Source: Cunninghamia lanceolata (taxonomy: Eukaryota > Streptophyta > Pinopsida > Cupressales > Cupressaceae). Taken from it: a stretch of DNA of 64,000 bases. Where the stretch lies: positions 186,001 to 250,000 of the forward strand of contig BSBN01001753.1 of the NCBI GenBank assembly GCA_027924645.1, in the 5' to 3' direction. The position numbers were made by a program, and so were the translations under genes. The notes under the pieces are model-generated. The model had not been told where the DNA came from and searched no databases. It saw nothing but the letters and a program-made list of their open reading frames with translations. Below, in pieces: positions 59,555 to 64,000 of the stretch (positions within the stretch are counted from its first letter, which is position 1; each line of letters starts with the position of its first letter).

Positions 59555-60000
59555 TTTCCTTAATCGACTTTCTCCCCCTCATGACTCCATTTTCCCATTA
59601 GGCCTATACACCCTTAATCCTTAGCAAATTGGTGTCCCTTTAATCCCCCTTGCCCCCCTTCATAATCACACAAAATCCCACTCACTTCTTGAAATATCCA
59701 CCTACATTCCTATGTAACCTTTGTTTTAAATTCTTTTCTTGACATCTATTCCCCGGTTCTCGTAAGGTCTTTTTCCTTGATTGATTTCCTCTCCCTCATG
59801 ACTCCATATTCCCATCACACCTGCACACCTTTAATCCATAGAAAATTGGTGCCTCCTTTATTCCCCTTGCTCCCTTCACAATCCCAAAAAAGTCCCACTC
59901 ATTTCTTGAAATATCCGCTTAAATTGCTATATAAACCAATGCCCTTCTATTTTAAATTCTCGTTCCTACATCTATTCTACAGTTCTTTTCACAGTTTCTT
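59555..60000. repeat. Tandem duplication of about 210 bp with TATA box
   Basis: The block starting TTTTTCCTT..CCCCTCATGACTCCAT occurs at about 59560 and 59770; both copies share CCCACTCA[CT]TTCTTGAAATATCC. The second copy contains CTATATAAACC near 59928, a possible promoter, but no gene follows on the plus strand. Confidence 0.65.
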
Positions 60001-60542
60001 TATATTATTCCGATTTTGATTGAAATATCAAGAAGTCTCCTATTTGTATGAAAGTTTCCTGAAAAAGGGGATAATCATCTGTTCGTATGATGTAATGTTT
60101 ATTCACTTTACTGATATCTTAGTATTTTTCTCTGCTGTCATGATCTGTAAGGCCCGCAAATTAACACTTCATATAAATACAATATATTTACCTTTTTCAG
60201 AAAAAAGGGAAGAATTTCAATCTCTTAAAATAAGATGCATATTTCACCTCATCCTTTGATGAGTATTATGGTCTTGTTTCACTTGCTTTGTTTGCAGTGT
60301 GAGTCCTGTCTTATTTATTGGGTGCTTGGCACTAGAAGTTCTCCAATTATGTATGCTCACAAGAAATGTAGCAATACTAGAGGAATGTAGCAATACTAGA
60401 GGAGTTGTAATATAGTACATCAACAGGTTTTGAAATTGTGACCTAGACCATGTTTTTTAAAAAATATAATATAATATTTTTATTTTGTCCAAAAAGGAAA
60501 AAAAAAACATCCTTCTCTTAGTGCCCGCCTGCCCAATGTATA
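60001..60542. other. Unrecognised intergenic DNA
   Basis: Short plus-strand frames (60020-60259) have no domain. Nothing else is seen. Confidence 0.4.
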
Positions 60543-60860
60543 ACTAAAACCACAGTGACTGGATACGCCACCCCCTCCCTTGGTACATGTATCGCCATAT
60601 CGGATATGGCTCGGATACGTCATGGATACTGTATCCAGCCGTACCAAAAAAAATCCTATATTTTTCCCATGCCGGATACACGTAGATACGGCATTCTCAT
60701 GATATTTGTGCCATATCCCAAAAATATTTACCCTACAATGTTAAATATTGTCACAAGCAACTGTTCCATGACCTGGCATGCTGATTTCTTGTTGCGAGGA
60801 ACTACTTTGGATCAACACACACACAATTGGAAATATGTCTTTCTACACGATCATATTTAC

Positions 60861-61445
60861 CATAGTTCCACGGGGACGCGTCCCCCCCCTGAAATACAGC
60901 TGTCCCCACGTCTCCCCGTTTCTAAGACGGGGAGACTTCAGGGAAACATCCCCACCATCCCCCCGCCGTCCCCCAGTTTTGCCGATGTATTTCTTTGAGG
61001 CATTCTGTCAAACAGTTCACGTGCCTTGTCTATGCTTACACATTTTGCATACATGTCTGTTAGTTGTGGAATTTGGCTTTACACCAGCCAATTGCATTTG
61101 TTTTAAAATTTCTAAAGCCTGTTCAACAAATCCATTTTGTGCATATCCTGCAATCATTGTAGTCCATGAGACCACTTTTCTTTGAGGCATTCTGTCAAAC
61201 AATTCATGTGCCTTGTCTATGCTTCCACATTTTGCATACATGTCTAATTCATAACTAATTTATACATCTTATAGACTTCTACAGTTATACATCTTTTTAT
61301 AACTAATTTTTCAAGTACTATATGTATTTCAACACACCGCTCCCCCGCCGCCGTCCCCAAATTTAGGCCCCCCCCCCCCGTCCCCGAACCCGAAACACGT
61401 CCCCTGCTGTCCCTGTCCCCGTCCCCGAAACTCTGTGGAACTACA
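60861..61445. mobile_element. Inner hAT-like element carrying a PPR gene fragment
   Basis: An 8-bp duplication ATATTTAC flanks it (60853-60860 and 61446-61453). The ends are CATAGTTCCAC and, read inwards from the right, TGTAGTTCCAC. GGGGAC hexamers cluster inside both ends, making them extremely GC-rich. The 585-bp element has no transposase. Its centre is a PPR coding fragment, so it looks like a gene-capturing (Pack-type) hAT derivative. Confidence 0.75.
60990..61245 (-). pseudogene. Captured PPR gene fragment
   Basis: On the minus strand an open stretch (61241 down to 61017) reads MYAKCGSIDKAHELFDRMPQ, then VVSWTTMIAGYAQNGFVEQALEILKQMQLAGVKPNS: one and a half pentatricopeptide repeats of the plant PLS type, which in intact genes bind organellar RNA for editing or processing. 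A second, partial copy of the first block (AKCG..DKAHELFDRMPQ) lies at 60990-61065 in a shifted frame, so the fragment was duplicated internally. There is no start, transit peptide or full repeat array; intact PPR proteins have many repeats. It is a gene relic inside the inner hAT element, probably not functional. Confidence 0.85.
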
Positions 61446-61743
61446 ATATTTACTCAAATAACCACATTCATTCTAAAGTTGGAGATATAGTGTCAACAAG
61501 CAATGGAGGAAGAGGCAGATTTTATTAATTGGTAATACTTTTTTTAATTTTTAGCTTTTTTGTTTTACTTTACATTGTAAACTTTTATCTATTTATAAAG
61601 TTTAATACATTTAACGTTTAATTTAAGTTTAATTTATTTAATATATATATGTCGTATCTAGCTGTATCCATATTAGGGGTCTTGAAAAATGGTCGTATCC
61701 GTATCCGATACCGTATCTGTGTCCATGCAACTTTGACTAAAAC

Positions 61744-62637
61744 ATCTGATCAAGAACATTCATGTGGCCCTAAACAAATTGATGGGATCATCCAAATAAT
61801 GTTGACTTGCACATCTTAGAATAGTGTAGAAAAAGTAGAACATTCCAATCACCAAGGCAAAAATGAAATCAGGTAAACCAGTGATTTTAAAATATTAGCA
61901 GTCAAAATTGTTCAGGGATATTTAAAGCATTTTGGTTTACTATTTTTCAGACTCTGCACCCTTTTCTAATGCTGACTAATGTTGGGAAAATAAACTGTTT
62001 AAATTTTAAAGAACTCCGAAATACAATTTTATTTGGGAATACCTCTTTTGTGGATACATAATAATCCCAACCCACTAGGTTATAAAGTAAACCCCGCTTC
62101 ATAGTTATCACAGGATGAGAATTAAGTACTCTAAAATACAATTTTCTTTGGAAATATTAAGTCATATCTACAACACATTTAGTTCTCTATATAAATGCAG
62201 TATTGCATTTTTGCAAATAAGTAAGAAAGGATATTGAAAGGTTGATTCTCATTCCTTTATTGCATGATACAGTGCTATAAAAACTGTGATTTGATACAAT
62301 CTCACATCACTGACACCAATGCTTTAAAAAAAGCATATTTATTCTCCCCCTTACACACCACCACCATTTGAAGCTGCAAGGGGTTGGAAGTCAATGAAGC
62401 TTAAACACTATTAATGAACAGGAAAAGGAAAACTAATTTGAATCAGTGCATTAACTTCTAGAGCATTCCTTACTCGAAGTAAAATGACCAGAAAATTTAC
62501 TTTTCTTATAATACATCTCACAAAACTTCTGATAATTTGAGTTTGGTATCTGGCCTGCCAAAGGAGATAACTTCAATGTCAGGCTTTCTTTTATACAATC
62601 CTCAATTAGTATGTACATTGGCCATTCCAAATGTACT
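61744..62637 (-). other. Downstream region of the kinase gene
   Basis: Non-coding DNA after the kinase stop codon. On the minus strand candidate AATAAA signals occur near 62340 and similar words near 62255, which would give a 3' untranslated region of about 300-400 bases. A short repeated block (AATACAATTTT.TTTGG.AATA) occurs twice near 62020 and 62135. Confidence 0.5.
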
Positions 62638-63438
62638 TCAGCTTATCAAAAATTCACACTCATGTAGACGGGTGAATATCTCCTCATAACTAGGTCTATC
62701 ATCTGCATCAGCCCAGCAGTCTGGGAATTGATCGAAGAAAAACAATAAGGACCACACAAAAAAATATAAAGATTTGAGGTCATCATATATTCAATACATA
62801 CCTGATATCAACTTGCCAATAGGACCTGCTGGTATGTCCAATCGTGCACCCTCGTGGGCAACAGCATAAACTACCTGATAAAACCATTCAAAAAGAAATT
62901 AGAAAACTGATGAACACTAATATAACCTTAATTTGGGAGGGAGTATCTAAAGTGCCTTTGCTGTATGTGAAATTCCTTATCTCAAATATAATTATTAATA
63001 TTTAAATGACACAGTAGCAGTCTTTATGAACAAGAAAAACAGATGGAATATAAAAATGTCTTCTACTCGTTAACATGAAAAATAATGGAGAGGCTCATTA
63101 CTGAAACCCCAGGCCTTCAAGTGAAAATATGCAAGATTACACCACTTACTTGTATTGGCAGCACACCTTCCCACGGACGTTTTAAAGTACACAACTCCCA
63201 CATTATCACCCCTAGACTGAATACGTCACACTTGTATGTAAATGGCTCATTCCGCAGAAGTTCTGGGGCCATCCACTCAGGAGTTCCAGCAGCTACTGTA
63301 TCCCTTATGGGAAGGTTTGTCATTATCCGCGAAAGGCCAAAGTCACAGATTTTGACTGTCAAGTGTTTGTCAACCAGACAATTTGCACTTTTCAGATCTC
63401 GGTGCACTATGTTCATTCGCTGTATGCACATCATACCC
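62638..63438 (-). CDS. Raf-like MAPKKK-type protein kinase, last three exons
   Basis: Minus strand. Exon 63150-63438 opens after an acceptor AG at 63439-63440 (codon split AG|G) and holds the catalytic loop HRDLKSANCL (subdomain VIb), DFG in KICDFGLSR, the activation end GTPEWMAPELL (subdomain VIII) and CDVFSLGVIMWEL (IX), ending PIQ before donor GTAAGT. Exon 62802-62874 gives VVYAVAHEGARLDIPAGPIG, then KLIS, with donor GTATGT. Exon 62638-62720 gives DCWADADDRP and EEIFTRLHECEFLIS, then TGA. All phases fit. HRDLKSxN and GTPEWMAPE place it in the plant TKL/Raf-like MAPKKK group, probably near the EDR1/CTR1 side. It would phosphorylate Ser/Thr of signalling partners in the cytosol. The ATP-binding lobe and N-terminus lie beyond the window. 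No damage is seen; this looks like a living gene. Confidence 0.9.
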
Positions 63439-64000
63439 CTTAAAAGATTTAAGATGGAGTTGGCCATATGTTCAAAATTGTAGAATCGTATCATGCCAAG
63501 AATGTGGAAGTTAGTTCAAGATAGTGAATCACCAAGTAAGAGGAACTGAAATCAACATTGACACAAATCTAGCAAGAAGATAGAAGAAAAGATAAACACC
63601 ATATCCAATCAACATGAGAACTTTGTACTGAAAAATAAAAGAGTATGCAAGCAAGCTCATCATGTATCATATGCATGAGAGGAATATTCGTAGAAAAATC
63701 AGAACATATCAGAACAAACTTTAATGTAGTGTGCACTCACACACATAAATATACATACATACAGTTGTGTAAGTGCTTCCACAAAATGAATGACATCATG
63801 TGATTATCCTCTATAGAGCATTGACTGAGGTATTTTCCATTCACAAAGTAAGGCTCCCATATTTGCAGCTAAAATGCCTAAAAGCCATTGATTCCATCCC
63901 TTTTAAAATAAGCTGCCTTCTACTGAAGAATCATCTCATAAAACATATGAAGTCAGAACAAAAAATGCAATAAAGTGGCTGTAGTTGCCCAAATGAACAA
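63439..64000 (-). other. Intron of the kinase gene, running off the window
   Basis: At least 562 bp without coding similarity upstream of exon 63150-63438. The residues expected just before RGMMCIQ (a helix normally ending in ...C-R) are absent next to the acceptor, so the previous exon lies outside the window. Confidence 0.7.

Larger units (their letters stand above)
60551..61735. mobile_element. Outer hAT-like non-autonomous element
   Basis: An 8-bp duplication ACTAAAAC flanks it (60543-60550 and 61736-61743). The left end begins CACAGTGACTGGATACG; the right end read inwards is CAAAGTTGCATGGACACAGATACGG. Both ends carry clustered GGATAC/GATACG hexamers. An 8-bp duplication with short CA..G-type inverted repeats points to the hAT superfamily. 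No transposase is present. It is split by the inner element 60861-61445. Confidence 0.7.

Noticed and set aside
59928..59940. TATA box as promoter of a plus-strand gene
   Set aside because: No coding domain follows before the hAT elements; left as a note only.

Overview
The window looks like nuclear DNA from a land plant with a large, repeat-swollen genome. A gymnosperm such as a conifer is my best guess, but that is inference only. Evidence for a plant: every LTR element whose primer site I can read uses initiator-methionine tRNA sequence; there are Ty1/copia and Ty3/gypsy coding relics, including a chromodomain element; there is a plant-type pentatricopeptide (PPR) fragment; and there is a spliced plant Raf-like kinase gene. 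I see no bacterial operon, rRNA, tRNA or CRISPR array. About 85% of the window is recognisable or suspected transposon-derived DNA, and the only convincing host gene is the kinase at the right edge.

Layout. (1) 1-4886: a non-autonomous gag-protease LTR element without reverse transcriptase, inserted in the 3' LTR of a decayed minus-strand copia element (4887-9801, ending at 22258-22312). (2) The 5' LTR of that copia element was split by a non-coding LTR element (9802-22252, target duplication GTTGG). That element was in turn split by a related non-coding LTR element (12381-19510, target duplication GTATA) whose two 1870-bp LTRs are almost identical. The interiors of both carry large tandem arrays (98-bp and 42-bp periods) instead of genes. 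(3) 22313-55183: old unrecognised DNA including a 3.8-kb segment present twice in tandem. The first copy was torn apart by three independent insertions: a nest at 25269-37480 holding a degenerate chromodomain gypsy element (25705-32082) and other minus-strand gypsy remains; a Tat-like gag-protease element (38835-49452) holding an 848-bp inverted-repeat transposon; and a solo LTR (49667-50705). The second copy (51363-55183) has none of them and serves as an empty-site reference. (4) 55184-60542: a CA/CG-rich tract, a 277-bp solo LTR and short local duplications. (5) 60551-61735: one hAT-like element inside another; the inner one carries a PPR gene fragment. (6) 62638-63438: the last three exons, on the minus strand, of a Raf-like protein kinase gene that runs off the right edge.

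The nesting gives relative ages: copia is older than the outer non-coding element, which is older than the inner one; the tandem duplication is older than its insertions. Most coding relics are broken by in-frame stops, many at codons where the family has glutamine, as expected for methylated cytosines turning to thymine. The features most worth following up are the pair of tandem-array LTR elements, the nested hAT pair with the captured PPR fragment, and the one-sided insertion history of the duplication.
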